The notes under the pieces are model-generated. The model was not told the origin of the DNA. It ran no database searches and saw only the letters and a list, made by a program, of their open reading frames with translations. A program made the translations under genes and the position numbers. A stretch of DNA of 64,000 nt from Littorina saxatilis (lineage: Eukaryota > Mollusca > Gastropoda > Littorinimorpha > Littorinidae), in NCBI RefSeq assembly GCF_037325665.1, contig NC_090260.1:34541906-34605905 (forward strand), written 5' to 3'. Numbering within the stretch: the first letter of the stretch is position 1; every line of letters starts with the position of its first letter. Positions 21,701-32,300 of this stretch are shown here, piece by piece.

Positions 21701-24449
21701 ATTACAGCTTGTTCTAGCCTCTGAAAAAGTGAGGATGTCAACAAAGCCGCGGTGTTAGCTCCCTTGCATCAACGTTACATGTGTTGCCAAATCTATAAAT
21801 AGGACGATCCAGATCAAAATGAAAATTAACATATCTCAACATTGAAGGGGTCCTAGACCACAATATTTTGCAGGGAACTTAATTTAGCATGTCTCCAGCT
21901 GTTGGTAAAGCAATTAGCGTGTATAGTCATCGAGTACATATGCCTTTAAGAAAAACTTGTTGAGGACAATGGGCACTAACTAGTGTTAAAAGGGTTAAAA
22001 CTATTCTTTATCAATGATGTGCTTTCTTGGTAACAATTTTTGAGTCACGATAAAAAAATTGGGTCAATTTTAACCCAAGGAAAAGCCTCACTGCTGCACT
22101 ACACTGACCTCTGCAGCCAATCAGGTGTGCAGCGTGTTGAAACCACTTGTCTGGACTCAAAGTTTAGCCATTTTAAAGGCAATTTGGTGACCTTACCTGG
22201 CAGTTATATATGCACACAGGATGTAATTAGATTGATTAGATTGATTAGATTGCTCCTTGATAAGTTTCTTTAATGGAATTGTTTCAAAGCAGGCAATCCA
22301 AATCTCCGCGATTTCCGGAAAGCAAAAAAAATAAAAAAAATATAACACTTCTTTCTAGTGCATGTAATTGTGAACTGTAACTAAAACGTTTTATAGTTTA
22401 ACCCGGGTCAGAGGGACAAAATAGTGGTTTTCTTTACATGCACAGGGATGTCGTTAGGCGTCGGACATCGGACATATAACGATGAAAATCCCCAAATGTC
22501 CGATTCACATTGCCGCATGTCGGTCAGATGTCCCATCGTTTTAGCCTGAGCGTGGTCATTGTACTCCATTCCTTCGGACAGCGCGATATTCGTTAATTTT
22601 CATTTCAAGATACAAATCTTCTAAAAGACTGAATGCTCTCGTGTTCAGCTGACACTGAAGTTGCCAGTGCCGCGTGCGGATCTTTTCTTTTGTCGGGAAT
22701 TCCCAAACCGTTTGCGGTATGCGCCGTTTGGGTATAACCATCTCAGTGCAGCGCACTGATCTAAAATTAGTGGATTATTTTTAGATCAGTGCATGCTACA
22801 GGAGTACGGGAGACAACTCCAACTGACTAAATTTGTCGTCTGCTTTTTTCGATACGAGACGAAGCACTGAATTATGCCGCTGGAAAAAAAACTAAAGCCT
22901 GCAAAAGATCAGCATTAGACCAAACTGATCATTTTGTTTTTCAACTTTTATCCAAATCATGCAGTTTGTAATCAAAGTAAGAGCTCTGAAGTTGTTCATG
23001 TTGGTTTCTTATTTGTGGTTTCTTTGAAACTAAACAAATACAACATTATATGCACACTGTGTTGATGTATTTACTATATTATGTGTGTGTTCTACAGCGC
23101 GCGCGCGTGGGTGTGTGTGTGTGGGCGCATGACTTTGGAACAATTCCATGGAATGTGTTATAAGCTGTTTGGCGCAAATTCATAATGTCCTATTACACTT
23201 TCTGAAAGCGGTCAAATGTCCTATTGATGCTGAAGAACTCAGGACATTTGTCCTTTTGGTATGAATTTGTAGCAACATCCCTGCGTGCACAATTTATCTT
23301 TCACCAGAAGGGGTTACATTCATATTTACAAGAGCCCCCCCCCCCCCCCCCCCCCCCCCCCTTATTTATTTCCTTGAAACTCACTCTTCCCAGAGTTTGG
23401 CACCCTGATGGATGTATAGCTCAGTGATATGGTTTCTGTCTTGCTGCAGATATTTGTGAAAGACAACCAGACCGGGGCAGAGACGACACAGATCGACTAC
23501 ATCGGTTTCCTCGGCTCTCCAGTCTGTACCACCAACATGGGGGAATTCAAACGGGTCAGTGTTTTAAGATACACTTTGGTGCAGCGCTTGCGTCAGAACA
23601 CTTGACAAATTCAAATAACAAAAAATCTTAATTCATTGTTATTTATGTTAAACGGTGGCGTGGTGGTAAGACGTCGGCCTCCAAATCGGGAGGTCGTGAG
23701 TTCGAATCCCGGTCGCTGCCGCCTGGTGGGTTAAGAGTGGAGATTATTCCGATCTCCCAGGTCAACTTATGTGCAGACCTGCTAATGACTTAACCCCCTT
23801 CATGTGTACACGCAAGCACAAGACCAAGTGCGCACGGAAAAGATCCTGTAATCCATGTCAGAGTTCGGTTGGTTATAGAAACACGAAAATACCCAGCATG
23901 CCTACCCCGAAATTGGCGTATGCTGCCTGAATGGCGGGATAAAATCGGTCATACACGTAAAAATCCACTTGTGCTAAAAATATGAGTGAACGTGGGAGCC
24001 GAAGCCCATGAACAAAGAAGAAGAAGAAAAAGATTTATGTTATATTTACATGTATCGATTGAACATTCGATTTCCTTCTTTGAGGCAAGTGACGTAAGAG
24101 CATGATCAAAACTCTTCATTGGACGGCTGGCCGAGACTTCAAAGGAAGTGCGTTCAGTCTCAAAAAAATAAAAATCATTCTGACTAAAATTATATGTTGA
24201 TTTTATTTGTATTCTTGACCAAATTATGGCATTTGACAGTTATTGTTCATCTGAACTGCGCTGTAATATTGTTGTTAATCATTCATTTATTCATGTACCT
24301 TTTCTTATTTTTACACTTGCATGCTCTTTTTTTTGCAATAACTGAATAAGTAAAAAAACTAATGAATCTGAGTCTTAGTCCAACCTTGTTCTCAGTTTAT
24401 TTCTCCGATTTTCTTGCAGGTTGCAGGCAAAAAAGGAGAAAGCCATTGA
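15717..24449 (+). CDS. TXNL1: Thioredoxin-like protein 1 (thioredoxin fold + PITH domain), complete
   Basis: TXNL1 is a cytosolic redox protein that docks on the proteasome lid through its PITH domain. Nine coding exons: 15717-15814, 16240-16336, 17130-17303, 17940-18062, 18843-18909, 20844-20937, 21368-21446, 23450-23554 and 24420-24449. All have GT-AG borders and consistent phases, totalling 867 nt or 288 aa plus stop (the human protein has 289). The thioredoxin domain covers about residues 1-105, with the active site WCGPC across the exon 1/2 join and cis-Pro context [10 protein letters not shown] in exon 3. The PITH domain covers about 125-285 ([50 protein letters not shown]). The C-terminus VAGKKGESH is close to human VVGKKGESH. 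There is no sign of damage. Introns 5-7 are rich in mobile elements, and intron 6 carries tandem copies of the end of exon 6. Confidence 0.97.
16010..16038. repeat. Poly-C run in TXNL1 intron 1
   Basis: More than 20 consecutive C on the plus strand. One of many long G/C homopolymers in the window. Confidence 0.9.
17518..17772 (-). mobile_element. SINE family 2, 3' part
   Basis: Reverse complement of the 3' half of the copy at 41228 (CGCGCGATATAAGCCTCATATTGATTGATTGATT tail region). Lies in TXNL1 intron 3. The tRNA-like head is absent. Confidence 0.85.
19054..20533 (-). mobile_element. hAT-type DNA transposon, internally deleted
   Basis: Terminal inverted repeats CAGGGTTCC (19054) and GGAACCCTG (ending 20533), flanked by TGATTA on both sides. 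The minus-strand frame at about 20130-19616 encodes a short basic start ([19 protein letters not shown]) joined directly to a hAT C-terminal dimerisation motif ([38 protein letters not shown]). The transposase catalytic core is missing, so this is a non-autonomous derivative. It sits in TXNL1 intron 5. A 19-bp GATTATGTTTAGGGTTGCT repeat flanks both ends. Confidence 0.85.
20920..21190 (+). repeat. Tandem copies of TXNL1 exon 6 end plus splice sites
   Basis: The last 24 nt of exon 6 (CATGGCACCCGTGCAGCAAT TAGA) plus its donor recur at 20997-21020, 21080-21103 and 21163-21185 (23 nt), each after CACTTACAG. Copy 2 has acceptor TTACAG and donor GTAAG and is 24 nt, so it would preserve frame. Copy 1 has a GCAAG donor. 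Copy 3 has lost one base. The period is about 83 bp. Confidence 0.9.
21190..21306 (+). mobile_element. SINE family 1, 3' body fragment
   Basis: TGTGGCTGCCCAAATGGCGGGACAAA, CATACACGT and a (GAA)n-like tail match the family's 3' end. Lies in TXNL1 intron 6. Confidence 0.75.
21581..21949. mobile_element. MITE with TTAA ends and AGGCATATGTAC TIRs
   Basis: TTAA-AGGCATATGTAC at 21581-21596 mirrors GTACATATGCCT-TTAA ending 21949. Non-coding, 361 bp between the TTAA duplications. The end format matches the larger element at 42935-43995. Lies in TXNL1 intron 7. Confidence 0.75.
22443..23283. mobile_element. Putative hAT-like non-autonomous element
   Basis: CAGGGATGTCGTTA at 22443-22456 and TAGCAACATCCCTG at 23270-23283 are inverted repeats with two mismatches, flanked by CATGCACA and CGTGCACA. 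An internal GGACAT/ATGTCC motif is repeated near both ends. A GATCTAAAATTAGTGGATTATTTTTAGATC hairpin lies near 22757. No transposase was seen. Confidence 0.6.
23336..23362. repeat. Poly-C run in TXNL1 intron 7
   Basis: About 26 consecutive C, some 90 bp upstream of exon 8. Confidence 0.9.
23655..24035 (+). mobile_element. SINE family 4 (second tRNA head on the family 1 body)
   Basis: The head has box B GAGTTCGAATCCC and a linker TCTCCCAGGTCAACTTATGT not found in family 1. From GTGTACACGCAAGCACAAGACC onward it matches family 1 to the (GAA)n tail. Lies in TXNL1 intron 8. Relatives at 34097, 51586 and 56165. Confidence 0.9.
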
Positions 24450-25140
24450 CTCCGCTCAAACACCCATCCTCACAAGGTGCATGTCTGCAGTTACCCAGGA
24501 AAGTCTTACCTACCACATGTCCTTTGGGATGGATTCAAACTACCGTTCTCTGCGGAAAAAAACACCAATAAGAAACAAAACATTGCTAATTTCTGTGCTT
24601 ACCCTGGTAGATATTGTTTCCTACCACCACTCCAGGGTGAATAAAATGTGTTGCTGCTCCCTGTGGATTAAAAAAAAACCACTACGTACAAAAAAACAAA
24701 AACTTACTCATTTTTGTCCAAGTCTTTCATGGTAACCTGCATACCAAATGAAACGTCGGCATTATGATGAAAATTCAAATCTGGTTACATGAAGACATTG
24801 TTCTGTGTATGGCGCAAAGCTGGGGAGAATTGGTTGTTGAATTCATTGCATACTTTAAATTATTTTGACTTTCATTTCTTGAGGAGAGGTTGGGGTATGG
24901 CTTTTGTGTTATTAGAAGATGCCTTGTTTGTGGTGGTGGGGGGGGGGGGGGGGGGGGGGGGGGGGGATTAATGGGAGGGAGAAAAGGACATAGATTTATT
25001 TGTGAGAGGAATGAATTGTAGCAAAGCTCACAGAAGCAACACTGTCATTCTCACAGATTGTTTGTATTTAAGGCAGATTAGGTCTAAGTTGTAGTTTTAC
25101 CTTTCTCTTTTTTGTTTGCTGAAAAATAAATAAAAACAGT
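24450..25140 (+). other. TXNL1 3' UTR and poly-A signal region
   Basis: Follows the stop codon at 24447-24449. A poly-G run of nearly 30 bases lies at 24938-24966. Overlapping AATAAA signals lie at 25125-25134, so the transcript probably ends just beyond. Confidence 0.6.
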
Positions 25141-25290
25141 CAGAATATACTGGTTTTGTGTGTGTAAATCTTCATTGGTATTCATGTTGCGTGCTAATGT
25201 AAAGTCTCAAAAACCCCATGCCTAATTTTGATTTGTTTGCTTTTTGCTTTTTTTGGAATACAGTACATGTACTTTTATTAGACCGGCATT

Positions 25291-25762
25291 ACATGACTGG
25301 GTGGCCGAGTGGTAACGCACTTGCGCTCAGAAGCGAGAGGTTGCGTGTTCAGGCCTGGGTCAGGCCGCAATTTTCTCCCCCCTTTCCTAACCTAGGTGGT
25401 GGGTTCAAGTGCTAGTCTTTCGGATGAGACGAAAAACCGAGGTCCCTTCGTGTACACTACATTGGGGTGTGCACGTTAAAGATCCCACGATTGACAAAAG
25501 GGTCTTTCCTGGCAAAATTGTATAGGCATAGATAAAAATGTCCACCAAATACCCGTGTGACTTGAAATAAAGTGTAAAAAAATTCCATCTCACACGGCAT
25601 TAAGTCTCAGGGCTTGGAAACATGAATACATGCATGCAGGAAAAAATAAAAAAAATGGGTAGCGCCGTATAGTGTATGGCAGCTCGCTTTCCCCAGGGAG
25701 AAAGCAGCCCCAATTTCTGTGAGGTTACCCTCATGGACTATATAAAATCTTATCCTTATCCT
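25291..25762 (+). mobile_element. SINE family 2, full-length with variant tail
   Basis: tRNA-like head CTGGGTGGCCGAGTGGTAAC, then body CCTAACCTAGGTGGTGGG, GTGTACAC, GTGCACGTTAAAGATCCCAC and CATCTCACACGGCAT. The 3' part diverges from the 41228 copy and ends in (CTTATC)n, so it may be a subfamily. Confidence 0.85.
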
Positions 25763-25865
25763 TATGCAGTTCAGAGATATACTGTGTAAAAAAACAAACA
25801 TCAGAAAGCAACTAAGTGATGATGCATTTGTAATTGTGCATTTGTATTTTCTTAAAAGGCTGGAG

Positions 25866-25889
25866 GGGGGGGGGGGGGGGGGGGGGGGG
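25866..25889. repeat. Poly-G run
   Basis: More than 20 consecutive G. Confidence 0.9.
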
Positions 25890-26880
25890 TATAGTCAGGA
25901 AGATGGAATATATCTATTATACTTTTTTTTGTGCTTATGGTGCATGAAATGATAATTATGTTTGAACTTTCACACACTCAAATAAATGATTGAAAAAAGA
26001 GGTTGCCATGTTTTATTTTTGAAGGCCAGACCATACAGGCGAAACATTTTTTTTTTCTGTTTGAAACTGTTTGCTGTCTGTCTCACTTTTGCATGCTGAA
26101 TAACTTAAAAAATGATTGCGATTTTAAATGTTGATGGAAAAGCAAATTTGTTTGGTTTTATTCTGAAAAAAATGAGAAAAACGTCATGAAATTTGAGATT
26201 TTTTAAAATGGTGCAGTTTTTTAACCAGTGCATGTTTTGATCCGTTTTTTTTCTGTTCAACAATACTTGTGTGTTTAATAATTCTGTGCATGGAAAATGA
26301 ATTCAAAGCAATATATTTTCTTCATTTAGCATTTTCAGCTACTGGTTCAGTCCTGATAAGAAAATATGAATCAGAACCAAAGAGTCAGACTCATAAAAAC
26401 ACAACAGATGCACTGAACTCTTATTCCATGCACAGAAATGATGCTTTACAAATCATATACAACATAATTGAACGATTCCATCAAGCCATTCAAAAGTTGC
26501 AACATTTTAATTGCAGCATTTTGTCTGAAAATTACATTGAGAAAACAGCATGTAAAAGAATCATACCAGTACCTCAATAAACCAGTAGCACAGTGCAGCC
26601 TGAATTCATGTTTTTATCAGAATAACAACTTTGACAATGTAGGGGAAAGTATTTGACGATGAAATTATCAGTTTAAAATTATTTTTTTTACATCTTATGA
26701 AAACAGGTTAAAGAAGTCGATCATGTATGTTTGTGTGGTTACCTAAAAGTCGCCAGCACCATACTAAACTTGAAACTCAAAAACTTTATTACTGAGGGTC
26801 CTCTAGAGCCTCCAGGTCTGCAATAGCCTGCCTGTTGGCCACCTGCCTCTGTCTTCTTTTTTTTTCTCATTATTTTCATT
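25890..26880. other. No gene seen
   Basis: AT-rich intergenic sequence. A 103-codon open frame at 26269-26580 has no domain and no splice context, so it is not called. Confidence 0.5.
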
Positions 26881-27180
26881 TTTTCATTACTTTATTGTCC
26901 CATCGCTGGGAAATTCTGGTCGCTTCCTCCCAGTGGAAAGCTAGCAGCAACGGAGTCGCGCTACCCAGGTGTCTGCGTGTTTAGGTGTATTCAGCCACCT
27001 GCACTTATGGCAGAATGACCAAGGTCTTTTACGTGCCATTGTGATGACACGGGGGTGGGACATGGCTTCCGTCTCTGGGTCTGCACATAAAGTTGACCCG
27101 TGTCCGTCCCGGCCCGAATTCGAACCTGCGACCTTCCGATCACAAGTCCAGTGCTCTACCATCTGAGCTACCGGGCCCCC
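26880..27180 (-). mobile_element. SINE family 5 (tRNA-derived)
   Basis: Minus-strand head GGCCCGGTAGCTCAGATGGT with box B GGTTCGAATTC, body GTAAAAGACCTTGGTCATTC, GCAGGTGGCTGAATACACC and an (AATG)/(AAAT)-type tail. Inserted at the C-terminal end of the Mutator-like fragment at 27180. Other copies at 28778 and 29968. Confidence 0.85.
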
Positions 27181-28200
27181 CTCGCATCCCTGGCTCTGAT
27201 GTTGCTTTGTCTTTCCGCTTTCTTCATCTTCTCTTCTCATGCAGGCCATCTGAGCTTCTGTTGGTTCAATTGCAAAGCACCTCATCCTCTCCGTTGTGGC
27301 AGTGGCACCAGCATTGAACCTTGTCACAGCTATCTGAACAGAACTCGCTAGCTTCTTGTGACCCACAGACAGTTTTGGGGCAATAAACCCAGATAAGATT
27401 GTTAATGCATTCATTAGCATTCTGTGTCGCTCCTGTTGTCATCCGATCCAGTAGGTTCTCATCAGTCATCCGCTCATAAATTGGAATGAGATGCTCGGCC
27501 ACTTCTCTGGACAGGAAGGTGCTGATTGACGTACCGTCATGGGCTGGCTGGGGCTGTCCTAAAGCTGTGGCCTTGTTGAAAATACACCAGTCCCTTGTTC
27601 TTACAGGCGAGAATTGGCGAGTGACACGAGTAAGTACCGTTTCTTGGGCAATTCTCGCCGCGAGGGACGCTAGGATTCTTGCCGCGAACGCTAGGTAGCC
27701 TTGGGCTTGCTCGCTTGGCGAGAAAACATGGCGGCCACACTGCTGCCAATCCGATTGGCTGTCCATGGCTCTTTACCGACCAGTGCAGACGACCTTTTCT
27801 GTATCAACCAATGGTGTTTAATTCTTGCGTAGCTAACCATCAAACCGTTTCACATACACTCTCGCCTCCTAGCTCCGCCAGCGGCTAGCCGCAAGAATAT
27901 CTCGCCTGAAAGAAACATGCATCGGCTGTCTTCGCCTGCAGGACATCTCTGGTGGTGAGGGTCTTCATCAGTAGACATGGAGGGGAATAGTGGCGCCCAA
28001 GCTGCAATCTTTATGGCCCTTGAAATACCAGGATTGGGCCGAATGGCACGACCATAGTGGGCTTGCCGCTTGTCAAACGACCATGTCCTTTTTCATCCAA
28101 CTTCTTTTGGTGAAGGACTGTGTGCTGTGCTGTACCCATGTGCTTGTTAGCATGGTTCACACAGTCCATCTTGAGTTTGAGTTTTCTCTCTGCAGCTGGC
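27180..28200 (-). pseudogene. Mutator-like (Mutsd-type) transposase remnant
   Basis: Minus-strand segments in order: HGRLT-type and SRAIKIAAWAPLFPSMSTDE near 28070-27935, HQRCPAGEDS, an interruption by a MITE (27604-27908), then DWCIFNKATALGQ, FLSREVAEHLIPIYERMTDE and ATQNANECINNLIWVYCPKT near 27595-27385. A frame change near 27380 leads to IAVTRFNAGATATTERMRCF. This order and the TQN-NE-N--W--CPK motif are typical of the Mutsd-type transposase C-terminal half. It is a dead, multiply broken copy ending at a SINE. Confidence 0.8.
27604..27908. mobile_element. 305-bp MITE inside the Mutator-like remnant
   Basis: CAGGCGAGAATT at 27604 and its inverted match (ATATCTCGCCTG, ending 27908) bound the insert. 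GGCGAG / CTCGCC motifs are dense inside. It separates CPAGEDS from DWCIFNKA in the transposase, so it inserted after the transposase copy arrived. Confidence 0.7.
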
Positions 28201-28775
28201 CGAATGTCGAAGAGTCACCGTCACATACAACATTCACATAGCGAGAGTGATGCTTCTCTATGGATCTACCAAACATCCTTTTTGCTGTACATTTGTTGTT
28301 GTTTTTTGTCTGTTGGTTTAGTTTCTTTATGCACATTGTCCTGTTCGCGTGAATGTGATGTACTTTTTTTTTATGCATGTCCATGGTTCCGTCTTTGCAT
28401 ACTACTTTAATTTTGTACATGTACATTGTCTTTTTTATGTACTTTCATGCATATACATTAAGCACTCACTCTTTTGCATCATTCTCTCTCTCTCTCTCTC
28501 TCATTCTCTTACTCACTCAACTGCATACACGCATGCAAACATGTTCATGAGTGAATATGCATGCTTGCATTTGCACACACACACACACACTACTTTCTGT
28601 CAGTCTTACACACACAATCATAAACAAGGAAATAAAGTCTTGGAGTTTTCTGCAGAAGTGTTCCATTATCACAAACTGTTACTGCTTCAACAGCTACTCC
28701 TCATCAGTGGGTGCATTTCTCACAAGCAGCTAAATTTCATACATCCATAAAAATCATAACACTAGCCGTCATGTC
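28200..28775. other. No gene seen; CT and CA microsatellites
   Basis: Contains (TC)n near 28485-28503 and (AC)n near 28574-28590. The open frames here are low-complexity. Confidence 0.5.
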
Positions 28776-28777
28776 AG

Positions 28778-29345
28778 AATGGTAGCTCAGCAGTGGTAAA
28801 GCACTGGAATTTTTATCCCCAGGTCACAGGTTCGAATCCATCATAGGACCGACATGGGTTTACTTTATGTGGTGACCGACTGCCATGACATGCAACAGAC
28901 CTTGGACTGGCACGGTTGGCCCCGTGATCGGGAGGTCGTGGGTTCAAACCCCGGCCGGGTCATACCTAAGACTTTAAAATTGGCAATCTAGTGGCTGCTC
29001 CGCCTGGCGTCTGGCATTATGGGGTTAGTGCTAGGACTGGTTGGTCCGGTGTCAGAATAATGTGACTGGGTGAGACATGAAGCCTGTGCTGCGACTTCTG
29101 TCTTGTGTGTGGAGCACGTTATATGTCAAAGCAGCACCGCCCTGATATGGCCCTTCGTGGTCGGCTGGGCGTTAAGCAAACAAACAAACAAACAAACAGA
29201 CCTCGGTCATTCTGCCAGAAGTGCAGGTGGCTGATTACATCTAAACACGCCCATACTTGGGTAGCGCCACTCTTTGTTGCTAGTTTTTCACTGGGAGGAA
29301 GCAAACATGAAATTTCCCAGCAAGAAATGAAAGAGAAATGAAAAA
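28778..29345 (+). mobile_element. SINE family 5 copy split by a family 3 SINE
   Basis: Head AATGGTAGCTCAGCAGTGGT with GGTTCGAATCC (28778-28905). The body resumes at GACCTCGGTCATTCTGCC (29198-29345). The gap is a family 3 SINE flanked by AACAGACCTTGG / AACAGACCTCGG. Confidence 0.85.
28906..29194 (+). mobile_element. SINE family 3, nested
   Basis: GGCACGGTTGGCC...GTGATCGGGAGGTCGTGGG, GGTCATACCTAAGAC, GGCGTTAAG and a (CAAA)n tail. Part of the head is deleted compared with 47190. A 12-bp target-site duplication is present at 28894-28905 and 29195-29206 with one mismatch. Confidence 0.9.
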
Positions 29346-29395
29346 AGTCATTTACACAGGCTTCAAATCCCCCAAAAGAAGAGCTTTTCACAGTT

Positions 29396-32300
29396 TCAGT
29401 TTTTCTTTGAAACCAGAGCCAGGTTTCGAGGTGAAATGTGTTCATCAAAGATGGGCATGACGACAGCAGACAGGCCTTGTTCTGTCAGCCATTGCTGCCT
29501 GTCCCACAGGATTGTCGACTCCAACACTGGCTGTAGTATCACTTGCAGACACTGAAAAAATAAAGAAAAATTGTTGCAAAGAACTGATACAAATAGATGA
29601 TTTTCGGAAATTAATCTCTCTGGATTTGCAAGCGCTGTAGAAGAGTTACACCCTGCTAACAAAACCTTCTTTAAACAGAAAACAAATAATCGACCAGTTA
29701 AACCCATGATCGCAGCAAATATCTGACTGATGTGTATGTTTTGCAGTGTACAATCGACATGATGCCTTTTTCTTTAGAAAATCTGCACATCAGAGCCACA
29801 ATTCACTTATATCTGATGGCCTGCAGCGAGTTTTAAGCACGCGTGTCAGTTTCATAAACTGCCATGACCTCGACCTCAATCAAAACTCATGTGACCTCAG
29901 GCAAAAACCATCCAGGATAATATGCTGCATTGCCAAAACAAACTGTTCACTCGGATGTGTATACTTTTGGTAGCTTAGTTGGCAGAACACTGGACTTGTG
30001 ATCCTAGGGTCATGGGTTGAAAACAGGCCGGGACGGGCACGGGTCAACTGTATGTGCTGACTGAAAGATGGTATCCATGTCCCACGTCAACACTGTTGCA
30101 AGTAAAAGACCTCAGTCATTCTGTCATAAGTGCAGGTGGCTAATTACACCTAAACACGCACACACCTTGGTAATGCGACTCTTGTTGCTGCTAGCTTTCC
30201 ACAGTGAAGAAGTGACCCGAATTTCCCCGCATTAGAATAATAAATGAAATTAAATGTCAGGAGATTGCCAAACAGACCACTTACTGTGTATGGTTCAATA
30301 TGTTTAAAGTATGGTTCAAACTTCTTGTACAATGCCATCAGCATTTCACGTGTGCTCTTCTGCTCATCCACTGAAAAAGAACTTGATTACTGTAGTCATG
30401 GTTTATATCGCTGTAAACAACAACAATCATTACAGTGTAAAACTTGCTTATTCAAACTTTTCACTCAAGAAGGCAAACAAAAATGTTCTAATTATGAACA
30501 CCTTGAATTAATTAATTACTAGGTCCACCAATCCATTATTCTATCCAACCCTCTATCAAATAAATTCAAGACCAAAAACATAAATTAACAAATTGAGGAA
30601 AACAGACAAGTGCACAGGCGGGGATGTAGCTCGGTCGGTAGCGCGCTGGATTTGTATCCAGTTGGCCGCTGTCAGCGTGAGTTCGTCCCCACGTTCGGCG
30701 AGAGATTTATTTCTCAGAGTCAACTTTGTGTGCAGACTCTCCTCGGTGTCCGAACACCCCCGTGTGTACACGCAAGCACAAGACCAAGTGCGCACGAAAA
30801 AGATCCTGTAATTCATGTCAGAGTTCGGTGGGTTATAGAAACACGAAAATACCCAGCATGCTTCCTCCGAAAACGGCGTATGGCTGCCTAAATGGTCATA
30901 CACGTAAAATTCCACTCGTGCAAAAAACACGAGTGTACGTGGGAGTTTCAGCCCACGAACGCAGAAGAAGAAGAAGAAGACAAGTGCACACACATGTACG
31001 CATACACACATATCTTCCTTTTTCCACTCCTCTGCCAAACAGGACAGTACATGTAATTCTAAGAGAAAATGGGAAAAAAAGGTTTTCAAACAATGTATGG
31101 CCTACCATCACAGATATTGGCTGATGCAAGATAGGACTCCACAAAGTGATTAAAGTTGTTGTAATCCAAACGTCGCACGCTTTTTCTGTCCTGACCCGGC
31201 TGACGCCCCTCTCCTACAGCAGACAAATCAAATTTATAATTGTTACCAAAGTATAAACAAATATTCCACAACTGAAACAGATAGATTGCTAATGTTCAAA
31301 ATCATGAATAATAAAACAAAGTATGGGTTAGTTTACGGAACCTTCATCATAGACAAACTAAAACATTCACAAAAATGTTTTGTTTTGTACATGATTAAAC
31401 ATTGGATAAACACAATAAATCCAATCAAAATAGCACAATATTCATTTAAGCTGACTTTTCAGGTATTTTGCACAAAATTGTTGCCTTTTCAAGAAATTCA
31501 ATATTGTAACAAACAAAAGAAACATTCTTAAACCATCTCTCCCCTGAAATTGGAGTGTAGCTGCCTGAATGGCATTGAGGTGAAAACGGTCGTAAAGGTA
31601 AAAAAAAATAACACTTGTGCAAAAAACACAAGCGTATATAGGAACTTAAGCCCATAAATGCAGAAGGAGAAGAAGAAAATCATCTCTTCCTTTGCATAAT
31701 AAGGCAGGGATGTCACTCTGTATTAAACAGGCAGTGATGGTAAAACGCCAAAACTTGTTTTAAAATGCCCCAAAACTTTGTCATTATTTTCGCAGAACTT
31801 TTTTTAGAGTGAGGGAAGTGGTGATGGATGCTAAGGACTGTCAAAACTTTAAAAAAAAACTGCCCAAAACTTGTATGGCAGTTTCAGTGAATTTACCCCC
31901 AAATAATGAATCCTGGCAAGTATAACACTAACAGCAGCAGCAGACTCACCAAAGAAGAGTTCCAGTGTTGCTCTGTAGCCAACATGTCGAGCATGACTGT
32001 CATGATCAGCCTGTTTCTGTGAGGCCCATCTGGTTCTGAAACATCACAACATTGCTACTGTTCTAAGCTTGACGGAATATGCTCAATCATTGACACAATA
32101 GTTAAGACATTAATTACAGGCCCCATCTATTTATCTTTAAAATGGACAAAGATTCACAACAGATAAATAACCCCGGCCGGGTCATACCTAAGACTTTAAA
32201 ATTGGCAATCTAGTGGCTGCTCCGCCTGGCGTCTGGTATTATGGGGTTAGTGCATGCTAGGACTGGTTGGTCCGGTGTCAGAATAATGTGACTAGGTGAG

